44,734 nucleotides of DNA from an uncultured Bacteroidaceae bacterium (GCA_934271655.1 CAKQRW010000027.1:1-44734); one strand, 5' to 3'; positions 16,323-25,547 are shown, counted from the stretch's first letter. Numbers and translations are program-made. The notes: generated by a model not told the origin, from the letters alone.

Positions 16323-17276
16323 TTATCCAAACAGGCTATCCACAAAAGCCTTCCTGTTGAACGGCTGGAGATCCTCCATGCCCTCGCCGAGACCGATGTA
16401 GCGCACGGGCACTTTCAGCTGGTCGCTGATGCCTATCACCACACCGCCTTTGGCTGTGCCGTCAAGTTTGGTTATGGCCATGGAAGTGACATCAGTAGCT
16501 GCAGTAAACTGCTTGGCCTGCTCAAAGGCATTCTGCCCTGTGGAGCCATCGAGCACGAGCATCACATCGTCGGCCTCATGACCAGCAGCCTTCTTGACAG
16601 CATTCTTTATCTTTGTCAGCTCATTCATCAAGCCAACCTTGTTATGCAGGCGTCCAGCCGTGTCAATGATGACAACATCCGCACCATTGGCCTTTGCCGA
16701 GCTTACTGAGTCGAAAGCCACACTGGCCGGGTCGCTGCCCATCTGCTGTTTCACCACAGGCACACCCACTCTATCGCCCCAGATGCATATCTGCTCCACG
16801 GCCGCAGCACGGAAGGTGTCTGCCGCTCCGAGATAAACGCTAAGTCCTGCCTGCTTGAACTGGTAGGCCAACTTGCCGATGGTGGTCGTCTTGCCTACTC
16901 CATTCACGCCTACCACAAGGATGACATATGGCTTATGTCCATTCTGAGGAATGCGGAATCCCTCCGTGTCGTCAGAGTTGTTCTCAGTGAGCAGCGCCGC
17001 TATCTCCTCGCGCAGTATCTTGTTGAGCTCATCCGTGCCGACATACTTGTCGCGCGCCACACGCTCCTCAATGCGCTGAATGATCTTCAAGGTTGTGTCC
17101 ACGCCAACATCACTGGTGATAAGAACTTCCTCCAGATTGTCCAGCACCTCATCATCCACCTTTGACTTGCCTGCCACAGCGCGAGCAATCTTTCCAAACA
17201 CGCTTTCCTTTGTCTTTGCCAGACCATTGTCGAGCGTTTCCTTATTCTTTTTCTTAAACAAATCGAAGAAACCCAT
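16323..17276 (-). CDS. ftsY: Signal recognition particle receptor FtsY
   Basis: FtsY receives the SRP-ribosome complex at the membrane and hydrolyses GTP together with Ffh. The 317-aa product has a short N-terminal basic region, the helical N domain (about 20-100) and the G domain with G1 GVNGVGKTT (123-131), DTAGR, TKLDGTAKGG and the closing GLGEGMEDL. The long acidic A domain of E. coli FtsY is missing, which is normal outside Proteobacteria. It has its own -7 box at 17337-17344 and a terminator ahead of it for the ribosomal protein genes. Confidence 0.95.
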   Translation of the reverse strand: MGFFDLFKKKNKETLDNGLAKTKESVFGKIARAVAGKSKVDDEVLDNLEEVLITSDVGVDTTLKIIQRIEERVARDKYVGTDELNKILREEIAALLTENNSDDTEGFRIPQNGHKPYVILVVGVNGVGKTTTIGKLAYQFKQAGLSVYLGAADTFRAAAVEQICIWGDRVGVPVVKQQMGSDPASVAFDSVSSAKANGADVVIIDTAGRLHNKVGLMNELTKIKNAVKKAAGHEADDVMLVLDGSTGQNAFEQAKQFTAATDVTSMAITKLDGTAKGGVVIGISDQLKVPVRYIGLGEGMEDLQPFNRKAFVDSLFG

Positions 17277-17336
17277 AATGTCACCTATTTTACGTGTTAA
17301 TATTCTCGTTGCACATCACCCTTGCCGATGATGATA

Positions 17337-17344
17337 CAAAGTTA
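17337..17344 (-). promoter_or_regulatory. -7 element for ftsY
   Basis: The minus strand reads TAACTTTG, about 61 bp before the ftsY start and just after the terminator of the upstream ribosomal gene cluster. Confidence 0.55.
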
Positions 17345-17363
17345 CACTTTTTCAGCTAATGAA

Positions 17364-17395
17364 ACAAAAAAACCTCTCCAAAACAGATGGAGAGG
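17364..17395 (-). terminator. Terminator of rpmB-rpmG-DUF4295
   Basis: An 8-bp stem (17388-17395 with 17373-17380), loop of 7, followed on the minus strand by seven T residues. Confidence 0.75.
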
Positions 17396-17474
17396 CTATC
17401 ATTTTATGTTGTATGGCCCATTTCACGAGCCATTGTCACATGTCTATGCTATAACGAATCTTAAGATGCCAAGA

Positions 17475-17627
17475 TTAGTTCTTGAAGAAATCCTTAGCAG
17501 ACTCAGAAGGAACCATCTGCTCCTCAAAAGCGTAAGCGCCTGTCTTAGGAGACTTTACCATCTTAATAACCTTAGTATAAGAACGTCCGTCCTTATTCTT
17601 CAGAGTTGCGACTACTTTCTTTGCCAT
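17475..17627 (-). CDS. DUF4295 small basic protein (probable Bacteroidota ribosomal protein)
   Basis: The 50-aa product starts MAKKVVATLKNKDGRSYTKV and ends SESAKDFFKN. It is too short for most gene callers but has an excellent family match to DUF4295, which is found next to rpmG and rpmB throughout Bacteroidota. From memory, a ribosome structure from this phylum assigned such a protein as an additional large-subunit protein (bL38); I am not certain of that name. It follows rpmG by 12 bp and ends before a strong terminator. Confidence 0.9.
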   Translation of the reverse strand: MAKKVVATLKNKDGRSYTKVIKMVKSPKTGAYAFEEQMVPSESAKDFFKN

Positions 17628-17639
17628 AGTTTACTAATA

Positions 17640-17828
17640 TTATTTAATCTCCTTGTGAATTGTCATTCTCTTAAGGATTGGGTTATACTTCTTGAGCTCC
17701 AGACGGTCTGGAGTGTTCTTGCGGTTCTTTGTAGTGATATATCTTGATGTTCCTGGAAGACCGCTATCCTTCATCTCTGTGCACTCGAGGATTACCTGTA
17801 CGCGATTGCCTTTAGCTTTCTTTGCCAT
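17640..17828 (-). CDS. rpmG: 50S ribosomal protein L33
   Basis: The 62-aa protein has the L33 signature TSRYITTKNRKNTPDRLELK. It has only one cysteine (C16), so it is the zinc-free C- form. It sits 27 bp after rpmB and 12 bp before the DUF4295 gene in the conserved Bacteroidota order rpmB-rpmG-DUF4295-ftsY. Confidence 0.95.
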   Translation of the reverse strand: MAKKAKGNRVQVILECTEMKDSGLPGTSRYITTKNRKNTPDRLELKKYNPILKRMTIHKEIK

Positions 17829-17855
17829 TGTTTCGTTCTCCTTACTTTAATGTTA

Positions 17856-18116
17856 TTAGCCTATTACCTGGATATCTTTCCACTCGCAAAATCCCTTTGC
17901 GACAGCCTGCTTGATAGCTGCATCAAGACCGATGCGGTTGATGATACGCAGACCTGCAGCGCTCACCTTGAGCACGATCCAGCAATCTTCCTCTACATAG
18001 TAGAATTTCTTAGTGAACAAGTTGACATTGAACTGTCTTTTTGTTCTGCGCAGTGAGTGAGACACGTTATTTCCCACCATTGCCTTTTTACCTGTAATCT
18101 GACAAACTTTTGACAT
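17856..18116 (-). CDS. rpmB: 50S ribosomal protein L28
   Basis: The 86-aa protein begins with the L28 signature MSKVCQITGKKAMVGNNVSH and continues with RRTKRQFNVNL. It is the first gene of the small ribosomal cluster and lies 157 bp after tRNA-Arg. No separate -7 box is clear in that gap, so readthrough from the tRNA promoter is possible. Confidence 0.95.
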   Translation of the reverse strand: MSKVCQITGKKAMVGNNVSHSLRRTKRQFNVNLFTKKFYYVEEDCWIVLKVSAAGLRIINRIGLDAAIKQAVAKGFCEWKDIQVIG

Positions 18117-18272
18117 TTTCTTTGTTATTCTTTTTAATTTTCAATCTAATTTTACTTGGAGAAGTACAGGTTGCCACGTTCCTGCGAGCCCGCAATGCCC
18201 GCTTTGCGAAATTGGAATCGCTTAACCCTTTTTAATTTGAAAATTAGGGGTGTTCTTAATCGTTTTTATTTG

Positions 18273-18346
18273 TGATTCGGTTGGGATTCGAACCCAAGAC
18301 CCACAGCTTAGAAGGCTGTTGCTCTATCCAGCTGAGCTACCGAACC
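18273..18346 (-). tRNA. tRNA-Arg (anticodon TCT)
   Basis: A 74-nt cloverleaf on the minus strand: acceptor GGTTCGG pairs with CCGAATC (one G-U), D-arm GCTCAGCTGGATAGAGC, anticodon loop CTTCTAA closed by ACAGC/GCTGT, and TψC loop GTTCGAATC. CCA is not encoded. It reads AGA codons. Confidence 0.95.
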
Positions 18347-18418
18347 ATCCTTTAAGGGATACACGCTTAGAAGCGTGCCGCTCTTCACTCAGACATACCT
18401 CTGAGCGATTTGCGGGTG

Positions 18419-18426
18419 CAAAGGTA
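18419..18426 (-). promoter_or_regulatory. -7 element for tRNA-Arg
   Basis: The minus strand reads TACCTTTG, about 73 bp before the tRNA 5' end; a small hairpin (18361-18377) lies in the leader. Confidence 0.55.
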
Positions 18427-18529
18427 GGAAAAATATTCGATTCACACAACGTTTCATCGAAATATTTTTCCTTCCATCCGTTTTTTTTCAGTCAAAGGCT
18501 GTTTTGGACAGCTTTTAACCCATCAATAA

Positions 18530-19702
18530 TCACTTTGCGAGAGCACCTGCAAGCACTTTAAGTTCCTCCACAGTCTTAGGCTTGACAGCCGATTCAACCG
18601 TCACAATAGGCTCCACAACTGTGATGTTCTTCATCGCCTCCATAGCCTCACGCATTCTCTTACCTGCCACAGGGGCCCATGTGCCGTTCTCCACGAAAGC
18701 CACCTTGCGGTTCTGGTAAGTCTTGATGCGCAGGTGATTGATGAAATCCTCCATGACTGGCATCACGCCGCCATCATACGTAGGAGCGCATAGCACCATG
18801 CGGTCATAGCGGAAAGCATCTTCCACAGCCTCATGAAGGTCTTCACGTGCTATGTCAGAGGTAGAGACCTTCACGCCCTTCTCGCGGAGTATCTCCGCCA
18901 GCAGCAGGGCTGCCTTTGCTGTGTTGCCGTAGATAGAGCAGTAAGCGACAAACACGCCCTTCGTTTCTGCCTCATACTTGCTCCATGTGTCGTAGAGCCC
19001 GATGTATTGGCCAAGGTCGCCTGTGAGCACAGGACCATGGAGAGGACAGATAGTCTTGATGTCAAGCGTGGCTGCTTTGGCCAGGAGCTTCTGTACCATG
19101 GCGCCATACTTGCCCACAATATTAAAATAATAGCGGCGTGCCTCGCATGCCCAGCCTTCCTCATTCTCCTCTTCCTTGCAGAGTGCGCCAAACTTGCCGA
19201 AGCCATCGGCTGTGAAGAGAGTCTTGGTAGTCTGCTCGTATGTGACCATCACCTCTGGCCAGTGCACCATCGGAGCCATAAAGAACTGCAGCGTGTGCTC
19301 GCCAAGCACAAGGGTATCGCCTTCCTTCACCACGATGACACGCTCGCCAAGCTCAATGTCGAAGAACCTCTTGAACATTGGCACAGCCTTTTGCGAGCAG
19401 ACAGCCTTTGCGCCAGGATATTTGTCAAGCACCTTCTTCACGCATCCCGAATGGTCTGGCTCAAAGTGCTGCACAACGATGTAGTCTGGTGTCCTGCCTG
19501 CAAGGGCTTCCTCCAGATTCTTCATCCACTCAGCCTCCTTGCGCACGTCGGCCGTATCCATCACAGCCACCATGTCGTCAAGGACTACGTAAGAATTGTA
19601 CGACATGCCTTCTGGCACCTCATACTGTCCCTCGAACAAGTCTATGTCGAGATCGTCTACGCCAATATACTTGATGCCGGGGGCAACAAAATCATATTTC
19701 AT
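18530..19702 (-). CDS. A-type flavoprotein (flavodiiron protein, FprA-like)
   Basis: Flavodiiron proteins reduce oxygen to water or nitric oxide to nitrous oxide in the cytoplasm of anaerobes. The 390-aa protein has an N-terminal metallo-beta-lactamase-like diiron domain with ligands H79, E81, D83, H84 (QHFEPDHSG), H147, D166 and H222, and a C-terminal flavodoxin domain with the FMN loop CSIYGNTA (255-262). All diiron ligands are intact. ATG 19702 (MKYDFVAPG) is the natural start; the open frame upstream to 19834 lacks family similarity. It follows pgi after 149 bp. The function fits the oxygen-defence theme of the Bat operon, but the two are not linked transcriptionally. Confidence 0.93.
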   Translation of the reverse strand: MKYDFVAPGIKYIGVDDLDIDLFEGQYEVPEGMSYNSYVVLDDMVAVMDTADVRKEAEWMKNLEEALAGRTPDYIVVQHFEPDHSGCVKKVLDKYPGAKAVCSQKAVPMFKRFFDIELGERVIVVKEGDTLVLGEHTLQFFMAPMVHWPEVMVTYEQTTKTLFTADGFGKFGALCKEEENEEGWACEARRYYFNIVGKYGAMVQKLLAKAATLDIKTICPLHGPVLTGDLGQYIGLYDTWSKYEAETKGVFVAYCSIYGNTAKAALLLAEILREKGVKVSTSDIAREDLHEAVEDAFRYDRMVLCAPTYDGGVMPVMEDFINHLRIKTYQNRKVAFVENGTWAPVAGKRMREAMEAMKNITVVEPIVTVESAVKPKTVEELKVLAGALAK

Positions 19703-19797
19703 TTTTCTTTTCTTATTGCAAGGGAACATCAGGAGTGATGGAACACAACACTTGTTCCTCTTCCCAATGAGGCAGCAGTTTACCACTTGGAGCCTGT

Positions 19798-19831
19798 GGG
19801 CTACGGAAACAAGAGTAAGTTTCCATAGCCC
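19798..19831 (-). terminator. Hairpin after pgi
   Basis: A 13-bp stem with one mismatch (19798-19810 with 19819-19831) just downstream of pgi. There is no T run on the minus strand, so termination is possible but unproven. Confidence 0.35.
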
Positions 19832-19851
19832 CACTCTCCCTTAGATGTTTT

Positions 19852-21186
19852 TTACTTCAGTTTCTGCTGGATGGCAGCACTCTCAGCCTCATAGCCGGGC
19901 TTGTTGAGAAGAGCGAACATGTTCTTCTTGTAAGCCTCCACACCTGGCTGGTTGAATGGGTTGACACCAAGGATAAGTCCTGAGATGCCGCATGCCTTCT
20001 CGAAGAAGTAGATGAGCTGTCCAAGATTGTACTCGTCAAGTTTCTCGACAGACACCTTGATATTTGGCACGCCTCCATCTACATGAGCCAGCTGTGTGCC
20101 AAGCTCTGCCATCTTGTTGACCTCGTCGATGCGCTTGCCAGCAAGGAAGTTGAGTCCGTCAAGGTTCTCCTCGTCTGATGGCACAGCGAGTGTAGTGTTT
20201 GGCTTCTCCACAGAGACAACAGTCTCGAAGATAGTGCGCTCACCTTCCTGAATCCACTGACCCATAGAGTGAAGGTCTGTGGTGAGGTCTACAGCAGCAG
20301 GGAAGATGCCCTTGCCGTCCTTGCCCTCGCTCTCGCCATAGAGCTGCTTCCACCACTCGCCCAGGTTGTGGAGCTTAGGCTGATAGTTGGCAATAATCTC
20401 AATCTTCTTGCCGCTCTGGTAGATGGCGTTGCGTGTGGTAGCATAGATAGCAGCAGGATTCTCAGCGAATGGAACAGCCTCAGCACACTGTGCCTCCATG
20501 TCCTGAGCGCCCTTCACGAGAGCTGCGATGTCAAATCCAGCCACAGCTATTGGGAGGAGTCCTACAGGAGTGAGCACAGAGAAGCGTCCGCCCACATTGT
20601 CTGGGATGATGAAAGACTTGTAGCCTTCCTTATCGGCAGTGGTGCGCGCAGCGCCCTTCTTTGCGTCTGTGACAGCCACGATAACCTTCTTTGCCTCTTC
20701 CTTGCCACGCTGGTCCTCGCACATCTTCTTCAGGAGACGGAATGTGATGGCAGTCTCTGTTGTAGTGCCCGACTTAGAGATGTTGATGACACCAAACTTG
20801 ACAGTCTTCAGGTATCCGATAAGCTCTGAGAGATAGTCCTCGCCTATGTTGTTTCCAGCAAAAAGGATGCGTGGAGCCTTGGCTGGCTGCAGCCAGCCGA
20901 AAGTGTTTGACAGTGCGTCGATGACCATGCGGGCGCCGAGGTATGAGCCTCCGATGCCTGCCACCACTACTGCCTCGCAGTTTTCCTGCATTACCTTAGC
21001 TGTAGCGTTGATTTCCGCTATGAACTCTGGAGTGATTGAGCTTGGGAGGTGCAACCAGCCAAGGAAATCGTTTCCAGCACATGTACCCTGCTCAAGAGCT
21101 GCCTGAGCTTCCTTCACCTGAGGCTCCATGGCCTCGATAGTGCCCGCAGCCAAGAACTGCGATGCTTTGCTAATGTTTATCTTCAT
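19852..21186 (-). CDS. pgi: Glucose-6-phosphate isomerase
   Basis: Pgi interconverts glucose 6-phosphate and fructose 6-phosphate in glycolysis. The 444-aa protein is the short bacterial type. It has the sugar-phosphate-binding segments GIGGSYLGA (77-85) and SKSGTTTET (137-145), and the active-site region LHNLGEWWKQLYGESEGK. The length and all conserved blocks are normal. It lies downstream of gpsA with a 257-bp gap. Confidence 0.97.
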   Translation of the reverse strand: MKINISKASQFLAAGTIEAMEPQVKEAQAALEQGTCAGNDFLGWLHLPSSITPEFIAEINATAKVMQENCEAVVVAGIGGSYLGARMVIDALSNTFGWLQPAKAPRILFAGNNIGEDYLSELIGYLKTVKFGVINISKSGTTTETAITFRLLKKMCEDQRGKEEAKKVIVAVTDAKKGAARTTADKEGYKSFIIPDNVGGRFSVLTPVGLLPIAVAGFDIAALVKGAQDMEAQCAEAVPFAENPAAIYATTRNAIYQSGKKIEIIANYQPKLHNLGEWWKQLYGESEGKDGKGIFPAAVDLTTDLHSMGQWIQEGERTIFETVVSVEKPNTTLAVPSDEENLDGLNFLAGKRIDEVNKMAELGTQLAHVDGGVPNIKVSVEKLDEYNLGQLIYFFEKACGISGLILGVNPFNQPGVEAYKKNMFALLNKPGYEAESAAIQQKLK

Positions 21187-21358
21187 GTATCAAGCCCCCA
21201 TCCCCTTTTCCTTCCATGGCATACGCCTTCTGAACATCTTTACCTTCCATAAAGTACACCCAGGCTTATTTTGCCAATGGAAACCCTGGAGATGCGCCGT
21301 TCGACTGGGGCAGAACAGCATAATATGTTAATAATTATATCTTATCCGATAAAAGCCA

Positions 21359-21400
21359 GAAGCAAGACCCCTCATTTTTCCAAACGAAAAGTCCTGCTTC
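21359..21400 (-). terminator. Weak hairpin after gpsA
   Basis: A 10-bp stem with one wobble pair (21391-21400 with 21359-21368) and a 22-nt loop, followed on the minus strand by a short T-containing stretch. Confidence 0.3.
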
Positions 21401-21443
21401 CAGTCCAAGCAGGCTTCCAAAGCTTATTTGATTTCCCGCTTTC

Positions 21444-22445
21444 TCACCTGAGCGAGTCGCTCAGTATCTTTATCTCCACACTTGGAGCTATTTTCTCATA
21501 CAGGATGCTATAGACAGCGTCAAGGATAGGCATGTTGACATGATACCGCTTATTGAGTATCTTCATGCAGTTGGTGCCGTAATATCCCTCCGCTATCATC
21601 TCCATCTCGAGTTGGGCAGTCTTCACGCTGTAGCCCTGCCCCACCATCGTGCCGAAGACACGGTTGCGCGAGAAGTTGGAGTACATCGTCACAAGCAAGT
21701 CGCCAAGATAAGCCGAGTCGCTCACATGCCTCTCCTCAGGCTGCACAGCTGTGAGGAAGCGCTTCATCTCCTGCACGGCATTGGCCACCAGCACCGCCTG
21801 GAAGTTGTCTCCCATCTTCAGTCCGTGGCATATACCCGCAGCTATGGCGTACACGTTCTTCAGCACCGACGAGAACTCAATGCCCTCTATGTCGGTAGAT
21901 ATGCTGGTCTTCACATACTTGTTGGTGAACAGGTCTGCCACCACCTGCGCGTTTTCCAAGTCACGGCATCCCACCGTCAGGTAGCACAATCGGTCGAGAG
22001 CCACCTCCTCCGCATGGCTGGGTCCGCCGATGCAGGCCACCTGTTCCTCAGGCACATTGAACATGCGCTGGAAATAGCGGCTCACCGTGATGCTCTCATC
22101 TGGCACAATGCCCTTGATGGCTGTCACCACCATCTTCTCCCTCATGTTGGCCTTCAGTCGTTTCAAGTGACCTTTTATGTAAGGAGACGGCACGACAAAG
22201 ATGAGCGTGTCGTTCTCGCGGACCACCTCATTGATGTCGCTTGAGAAATGTATCCTGTCCACGTCAAAGTGCAGTCCGGTGAGATAAGCCGGATTGTGGT
22301 GCAGGCGCTTGAAATCCTCTATGCGGTCATCCCTGCGCATATACCACGTTATCTTGTCCTCATGGTGCATGACAATCTTCGCTATAGCTGTTGCCCAGCT
22401 GCCTCCGCCCAAGACTGCCACCTTGCCTGTACATTTAAATTGCAT
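21444..22445 (-). CDS. gpsA: Glycerol-3-phosphate dehydrogenase [NAD(P)+]
   Basis: GpsA reduces dihydroxyacetone phosphate to sn-glycerol 3-phosphate for phospholipid synthesis. The 333-aa protein has the NAD-binding motif GGGSWATA (13-20), the block IGGPSHAEEVA and the catalytic region EFSSVLKNVYAIAAGICHGL. Length is normal. It starts 150 bp after the lysS stop, and the order lysS-gpsA-pgi is common in Bacteroidales. Confidence 0.96.
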   Translation of the reverse strand: MQFKCTGKVAVLGGGSWATAIAKIVMHHEDKITWYMRRDDRIEDFKRLHHNPAYLTGLHFDVDRIHFSSDINEVVRENDTLIFVVPSPYIKGHLKRLKANMREKMVVTAIKGIVPDESITVSRYFQRMFNVPEEQVACIGGPSHAEEVALDRLCYLTVGCRDLENAQVVADLFTNKYVKTSISTDIEGIEFSSVLKNVYAIAAGICHGLKMGDNFQAVLVANAVQEMKRFLTAVQPEERHVSDSAYLGDLLVTMYSNFSRNRVFGTMVGQGYSVKTAQLEMEMIAEGYYGTNCMKILNKRYHVNMPILDAVYSILYEKIAPSVEIKILSDSLR

Positions 22446-22595
22446 GGTGCTCTTCTATTATTATATATAAGTATAAGTAAAGCCTCATCCCGATGCGGCT
22501 GCGCCAGCGCGCCGGGCAGTCCCAGCGCAGCGCCGCTTGCATCATGTCACCAGACGGGAGATACCACACATATAGGCATGGCCTCTCCGCGCCAC

Positions 22596-24356
22596 TTACT
22601 CATTGCTTATCTTAGACAATATGGCTGCCAGCTCGTCGACAGAAGGCTTCTTGATGTCGAGCTTGTACTTCTTGAGCACCTCGCCTATCTGCTGCTGGAG
22701 CTTCTGGGCGTTCACGCCCTCAAGGTCAGCCACAAGGTTGTAGCCCACCTTATAGAGCACAGGCACGATGTCCTCAGCAAAGCCAAGGTCGACAAACTTC
22801 TGTGCGGCGTCTCTTGGAGCCTTCTTCTCTGGCTTCATAGTCGGGAAGAGGAGCACCTCCTGTATGGTAGGCTGTCCTGTCATGAGAATGGCAAGACGGT
22901 CTATGCCGATGCCGATGCCCGATGTTGGAGGCATGCCATACTGCAGGGCACGCAGGAAGTCGTGGTCGATGACCATAGCCTCGTCATCACCCTTGTCCGC
23001 AAGCTTCATCTGCTCCACGAAACGCTCTTCCTGGTCGATAGGGTCATTGAGCTCAGAGTATGCGTTGGCCAGCTCCTTGCCGTTGACCATCAGCTCGAAG
23101 CGCTCTGTCAGTCCTGGCTTAGAGCGGTGCATCTTAGTCAGCGGCGACATCTCCACCGGATAGTCTGTGATGAATGTAGGCTGGATGAATGTGCCCTCGC
23201 ATGTCTCTCCGAATATCTCGTCGATGAGTTTGCCACGGCCCATAGTCTCGTCTACCTCAACGCCCACCTTCTTTGCGGCCTCGCGCATCTCGTCCTCCGA
23301 CATGCTTTCCAGGTCATAGCCAGTCTTCTCCTTGATGGCATCAAGGATAGGCAGACGGCGGAATGGAGCCTTGAAGCTTATCACGTTGTCGCCTACCTTC
23401 ACCTCTGTAGAGCCGTTGACAGCCACGCAGATCTTCTCCAGCAGCTGCTCTGTGAACGTCATCATCCAGTTGTAGTCCTTGTACGACACATAAAGCTCCA
23501 TGCATGTGAACTCAGGGTTGTGGCTCTTGTCCATGCCCTCGTTGCGGAAGTTGCGTCCTATCTCATACACACCCTCGAAGCCTCCCACAATGAGGCGCTT
23601 CAGGTACAGCTCTGTGGCTATACGCAGATAGAGGTCCACGTTGAGCGCATTGTGGTGCGTGATGAATGGGCGTGCCGACGCTCCACCGGCTATCTGCTGG
23701 AGGATTGGTGTCTCCACCTCTGTGAAGCCAGCCTCGTCAAACACCTGTCGCATAGTGCGGAGGATAGTGGCGCGCTTGAGGAAAGTGTCCTTCACGCCAT
23801 TGTTGACGATGAGGTCAACATAGCGCTGGCGGTAGCGGAGCTCTGGATCCTCAAAGGCATCAAACACCTGGCCGTCCTTCTCCTTCACGATAGGCAGTGG
23901 CTTGAGGCTCTTGGCCAGCACTGTGAGCGATTTGGCATGCACGCTTATCTCGCCTGTCTGTGTGCGGAACACGAAGCCCTTCACACCAATGAAATCGCCA
24001 AGGTCAAGCAGTTTCTTGAACACCTGGTTGTACATATCCTTGTTTTCTTCGGGGCAGATGTCATCACGTGTGATGTACACCTGTATCCTGCCCTTCGAGT
24101 CCTGAAGTTCAACAAAGCTGGCCTTGCCCATCACGCGGCGGCTCATCATGCGTCCGGCAATGCACACCTCGCGGAGCGGCTCCGTCGGGTTGCCGTCGGC
24201 ATCTGTCGCAGGGTCCTTAAACTCTGCTATGATGTCGGTAGAGAATGCGTTTGTAGGGTATTCGGCAGCAGGGTAAGGGTTGATGCCCATATCCTTCAAT
24301 GCCTGGAGATTGCTTCTGCGGTTAATCTCCTGCTCGGAAAGTTCGAGTACGTTCAT
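22596..24356 (-). CDS. lysS: Lysyl-tRNA synthetase, class II
   Basis: LysS charges tRNA-Lys. The 586-aa protein has the N-terminal OB-fold anticodon-binding domain (about 60-150), motif 2 FRNEGMDKSHNPEFT (270-284) and motif 3 GIGIGIDRLAILMTG. Compared with the roughly 505-aa E. coli enzyme it has about 80 extra residues after motif 3 (starting near FPTMKPEKK), predicted helical; such an extension is seen in Bacteroidota. ATG 24356 (MNVLELSEQEINRR) is chosen because the -7 box lies at 24470-24477, making any earlier start unlikely. Confidence 0.96.
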   Translation of the reverse strand: MNVLELSEQEINRRSNLQALKDMGINPYPAAEYPTNAFSTDIIAEFKDPATDADGNPTEPLREVCIAGRMMSRRVMGKASFVELQDSKGRIQVYITRDDICPEENKDMYNQVFKKLLDLGDFIGVKGFVFRTQTGEISVHAKSLTVLAKSLKPLPIVKEKDGQVFDAFEDPELRYRQRYVDLIVNNGVKDTFLKRATILRTMRQVFDEAGFTEVETPILQQIAGGASARPFITHHNALNVDLYLRIATELYLKRLIVGGFEGVYEIGRNFRNEGMDKSHNPEFTCMELYVSYKDYNWMMTFTEQLLEKICVAVNGSTEVKVGDNVISFKAPFRRLPILDAIKEKTGYDLESMSEDEMREAAKKVGVEVDETMGRGKLIDEIFGETCEGTFIQPTFITDYPVEMSPLTKMHRSKPGLTERFELMVNGKELANAYSELNDPIDQEERFVEQMKLADKGDDEAMVIDHDFLRALQYGMPPTSGIGIGIDRLAILMTGQPTIQEVLLFPTMKPEKKAPRDAAQKFVDLGFAEDIVPVLYKVGYNLVADLEGVNAQKLQQQIGEVLKKYKLDIKKPSVDELAAILSKISNE

Positions 24357-24469
24357 CTTTATATGTATATTTTGTTTAATCGATTCGCAGGCCTGCATGC
24401 CTCTTGCCAGCGCACCCACAGAAGACCTTGCTGCCTTCCTGCGCGCGGCACACACACCAAGCCATGGTG

Positions 24470-24477
24470 CAAAGTTA
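24470..24477 (-). promoter_or_regulatory. -7 element for lysS
   Basis: The minus strand reads TAACTTTG; predicted leader of about 105 nt. It is divergent from the mscS promoter 65 bp away. Confidence 0.55.
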
Positions 24478-24541
24478 CGACTTTTTTGCATAAAACAGAG
24501 GAACAGAACCGTATTTTCACCCTCTGTGCCTATTTTTTTCG

Positions 24542-24549
24542 TACCTTTG
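24542..24549 (+). promoter_or_regulatory. -7 element for the mscS-type gene
   Basis: TACCTTTG fits TAnnTTTG; predicted leader of about 130 nt before ATG 24690. Confidence 0.55.
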
Positions 24550-24689
24550 CAACTGATAAAGCCTTTTGGCGACATTATATCATTATCCTACTTTGCATTT
24601 TGCAGACACCCTGCGGAAAAGATTTCTCCTGTCAGAGAAGCACGCTTTTCCGTCTTGAAAGGGAAACAACAAACAAAAAAGCTTACTAC

Positions 24690-25547
24690 ATGGACACACA
24701 AGAAAAAGTTTCGGCTCTGGCCAACATCGACTGGCAGCACATCGACCTGAGCCTTCTGTTCAACTACGCCATCACATTTGGCAAGAACATCATCACAGCC
24801 ATCATTGTCTACCTGGCAGGACGTTTCATCATCAAGTACGCCACCAAGGCCGTGCATGCCATAACACAGAAGCGCAAGTTTGAGGCCTCGCTCACATCAT
24901 TCGTCAACAGCCTCGTCTCCATCTCGCTCAACATACTGCTCGGCATCGTCATCATCGGCATCATGGGCATCGACACCAGCTCTTTCCTCGCTGTCTTCGC
25001 CTCTGCCGGCATCGCTGTCGGCATGGCGTTGAGCGGCACACTGCAAAACTTCGCCGGCGGGGTGCTCATCCTCATCCTTCGCCCCTACAAAGTGGGCGAC
25101 TACATCGAGGCGCAAGGATTTGCCGGAACAGTCAAGGAGATACAGATATTCAGCACAATCCTCGGCACTGTGGACAACCAGATCATCATCATCCCCAACG
25201 GTCCGCTTGCCACAGGTTGTCTCAAGAACTCCACCGCAGCAGACATGCGCCGCGTGGACCTTGACGTGGAGGTGGCCTATGGCACACACCCGGAGGAAGT
25301 GCGCGATGCCCTGCAAAGCATCATCGGAGCCGACGCCCGTATCTTCAAGGAGGGAGCCTATGCGCCATCCATCCCCATGACCACCATGTCGTCAAGCAGC
25401 ATCATCTTCCAGATGCGCATGTGGACTAAAGCTTCCGACTACTGGAATGTGAAGTTCGAGACTACCGAGAAAGTGTACAAGACACTTACCGAATCGGGCA
25501 TAGAGATTCCATTCCCACAGATGGACGTGCACATCAAGAATGAATAA
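24690..25547 (+). CDS. Small-conductance mechanosensitive channel, MscS family
   Basis: The 285-aa protein has three transmembrane helices (about 27-46, 66-90 and 92-115) and the pore-lining TM3 pattern with spaced Gly/Ala (SAGIAVGMALSGTLQNFAGG), followed by the beta domain (RPYKVGDYIEAQGFAGTV) and the C-terminal alpha-beta domain. This is the size and order of E. coli MscS. It opens under membrane tension to release solutes during osmotic downshock. The reading frame extends far upstream antisense to lysS, but the promoter at 24542-24549 and the family start both support 24690. Confidence 0.95.
   Translation: MDTQEKVSALANIDWQHIDLSLLFNYAITFGKNIITAIIVYLAGRFIIKYATKAVHAITQKRKFEASLTSFVNSLVSISLNILLGIVIIGIMGIDTSSFLAVFASAGIAVGMALSGTLQNFAGGVLILILRPYKVGDYIEAQGFAGTVKEIQIFSTILGTVDNQIIIIPNGPLATGCLKNSTAADMRRVDLDVEVAYGTHPEEVRDALQSIIGADARIFKEGAYAPSIPMTTMSSSSIIFQMRMWTKASDYWNVKFETTEKVYKTLTESGIEIPFPQMDVHIKNE

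Noticed and set aside
16175..16345. N-terminal extension of RimO
   Set aside because: The added residues are not family-like and the region contains no supporting start signal; the methylthiotransferase domain begins at ATG 16174.
18530..19834. Longer form of the flavodiiron protein from 19834
   Set aside because: The extra residues run through the pgi downstream hairpin and do not resemble the family; ATG 19702 gives a standard N-terminus.
22248..24689. Very long plus-strand open frame leading into the MscS gene
   Set aside because: It is antisense to gpsA and lysS, has a cysteine/histidine/leucine-rich composition unlike a real protein, and the mscS promoter and family start lie at its far end.
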